DNA of 63,712 nucleotides, taken from an uncultured Campylobacter sp. (GTDB lineage Bacteria > Campylobacterota > Campylobacteria > Campylobacterales > Campylobacteraceae). Where the stretch lies: the NCBI RefSeq assembly GCF_938045625.1, contig NZ_CALIAV010000056.1:1-63712 (forward strand), read 5' to 3'. The notes beneath the pieces were generated by a model. It worked only from the letters and a program-made list of their open reading frames with translations. It did not search any database and was not told the origin of the DNA. This document shows, piece after piece, positions 62,953-63,712 of this stretch. Numbering within the stretch: the first letter of the stretch is position 1; the number at the start of each line of letters is the position of its first letter. The translations under genes were made by a program, and so were the position numbers.

Positions 62953-63712
62953 ATGCAAAGTAAAATATATGATATAGTGAAATATTTTAATGAGTTGCAA
63001 CACAATATTGAAAATCTAAATTCCATTTCGCTATACGATATAAATAAAATTTACGAGGATGTCTTTGCAAAAATTTTAAATGCGACTTTTAACTGGAAAC
63101 TAAAGAATGCAAATGAATACACAAAAAACTACCCAGCAATAGACTTATATGATGACACAAACAAAATAGTTATTCAAGTAACAAGCAATCTAGATAATAA
63201 AAAACTCAAAGATACTGTTGAGAAATTTAGAAGTAATGATAAAAAAGAGTATAAATTAAAATTTTTTTACATATTAAAAAAATCAAATTTTCAAGAAGAA
63301 ACACTAAGCAAATATGGTATCAATAATGACGATATTTTGGGTATAGAAGATATTCTTCGAAAAGCAAAAGCAGATGACAGCATAGCATCATCAATATATG
63401 ACATTCTACAAGCTTGTATGGAATATACGCCACTTACTTTTGATTATGAGAACTATTTTGTTAAAGTAGAAAAAAGCCTAGAGAAAATTAATTATGATAA
63501 ATTTAGTAAAGACTTCAATAATTTTTTAACTTCTTCTAATCAAATATTGGCAGTTTATGGCTTTGGGGGCGTTGGTAAATCGCATTTTTTAAGAGAATGT
63601 TGTAAAAAATCTATAGATCTTAAGCCTGTTATCATAAAAAGTAAGAATTTTCTAAACTATATAGAAAAACTAAATAAAAGTGAAAAATATTTAATCATAT
63701 ATGATGATATTG
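62953..63712 (+). CDS. SMEK-domain P-loop NTPase, N-terminal part (runs off window)
   Basis: The first 253 residues of a larger protein. Residues 1-115 match the SMEK domain (DINKIYEDVFAKILNATF; NYPAIDLYDDTNKIVIQVTS), whose acidic-Q-x-x-S pattern looks like a divergent restriction-type fold. A P-loop follows: Walker A YGFGGVGKSHF (about residue 200) and Walker B LIIYDDI at the window edge. SMEK proteins with STAND-like NTPase domains are associated with antiphage loci. The AAAGGA site and TATAAT support the start. Strongly AT-rich compared with the genes before it. Confidence 0.7.
   Translation, partial: MQSKIYDIVKYFNELQHNIENLNSISLYDINKIYEDVFAKILNATFNWKLKNANEYTKNYPAIDLYDDTNKIVIQVTSNLDNKKLKDTVEKFRSNDKKEYKLKFFYILKKSNFQEETLSKYGINNDDILGIEDILRKAKADDSIASSIYDILQACMEYTPLTFDYENYFVKVEKSLEKINYDKFSKDFNNFLTSSNQILAVYGFGGVGKSHFLRECCKKSIDLKPVIIKSKNFLNYIEKLNKSEKYLIIYDDI

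Noticed and set aside
1..63712. CRISPR arrays, insertion sequences, prophage and long poly-G phase-variation tracts
   Set aside because: I looked for short regular repeats, transposase motifs, integrases and runs of eight or more G or C and found none; the OLD cassette has no cas genes nearby.

Overview
The window looks like a chromosomal segment of a Campylobacter (Epsilonproteobacteria / Campylobacterota). The moderate GC content and the abundance of CAAATTTGA-type words suggest the C. showae / rectus / curvus / concisus side of the genus, but I cannot fix the species from sequence alone. Gene order over about 2.2-28 kb (nifJ, HAD phosphatase, cadF, rpsI-rplM, addA-addB, cytochrome cbb3 operon, two-component pair, carA, purA) matches from memory the Cj1476c-Cj1498c block of C. 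jejuni. The 46-54 kb part (selD, yedF, fdhC, nspC, moaD, moaE, fdhT-like yedE, moeA) matches parts of Cj1500-Cj1519.

Layout. 0-2.2 kb: a partial small membrane protein, a MORN-repeat secreted protein and a hypoxanthine-DNA glycosylase. 2.2-9.5 kb: nifJ, a decayed secreted-protein gene, a phosphatase, a MscS channel and CadF. 9.6-16 kb: ribosomal proteins S9/L13 and the AddAB recombination nuclease-helicase. 16-23.5 kb: the ccoNOQP terminal oxidase operon with small accessory membrane genes (including a 33-residue ORF), then a response regulator / histidine kinase pair and a TauE/SafE-like membrane protein. 23.6-31 kb: carA, DUF507, two flagellar-export-like proteins, purA, hisZ and a PAS sensor without an output domain. 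31 kb: selenocysteine tRNA. 31-36 kb: BON lipoprotein and an MlaA-MlaC-RND lipid-transport operon. 36-40 kb: modE-modA-TOBE-modC-modB and a peroxiredoxin. 40-42.6 kb: an MBOAT/SGNH pair resembling the PatA/PatB peptidoglycan O-acetylation genes. 43-45.5 kb: nitroreductase and dba-dsbI, with dsbI broken by three one-base deletions. 46-48.7 kb: selD (itself a selenoprotein with an in-frame UGA), yedF and fdhC. 49-54 kb: nspC, moaD, moaE, a YedE/FdhT-like transporter and moeA. 54.4-57 kb: an AT-rich cassette (operator, canonical promoter, HTH protein, OLD-type ATPase/TOPRIM nuclease, terminator). 57-62.7 kb: housekeeping genes (HAD phosphatase, rdgB, YajR-like MFS, HutX, BaiN-like flavoprotein, TPR protein). 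62.9 kb to the end: the start of a SMEK-domain P-loop NTPase, probably the edge of another defence locus.

How the genes work together. Several loci converge on anaerobic or microaerobic respiration with formate: molybdate uptake (mod), molybdopterin assembly (moaD, moaE, moeA), selenocysteine synthesis (selC, selD, yedF, yedE/fdhT), the formate dehydrogenase cytochrome b (fdhC), the cbb3 oxidase, and pyruvate:ferredoxin/flavodoxin oxidoreductase.

Most unusual signals: (1) three copies, in the same orientation, of a 146-148 bp structured repeat with compensatory base-pair changes; two copies directly flank the yedE/fdhT gene. (2) A self-contained OLD-nuclease cassette next to moeA, where C. 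jejuni carries its CRISPR-Cas locus. The nuclease reading frame is split at an A6 run that could be a programmed -1 frameshift site. (3) A dsbI gene split by three homopolymer deletions in an otherwise intact neighbourhood.
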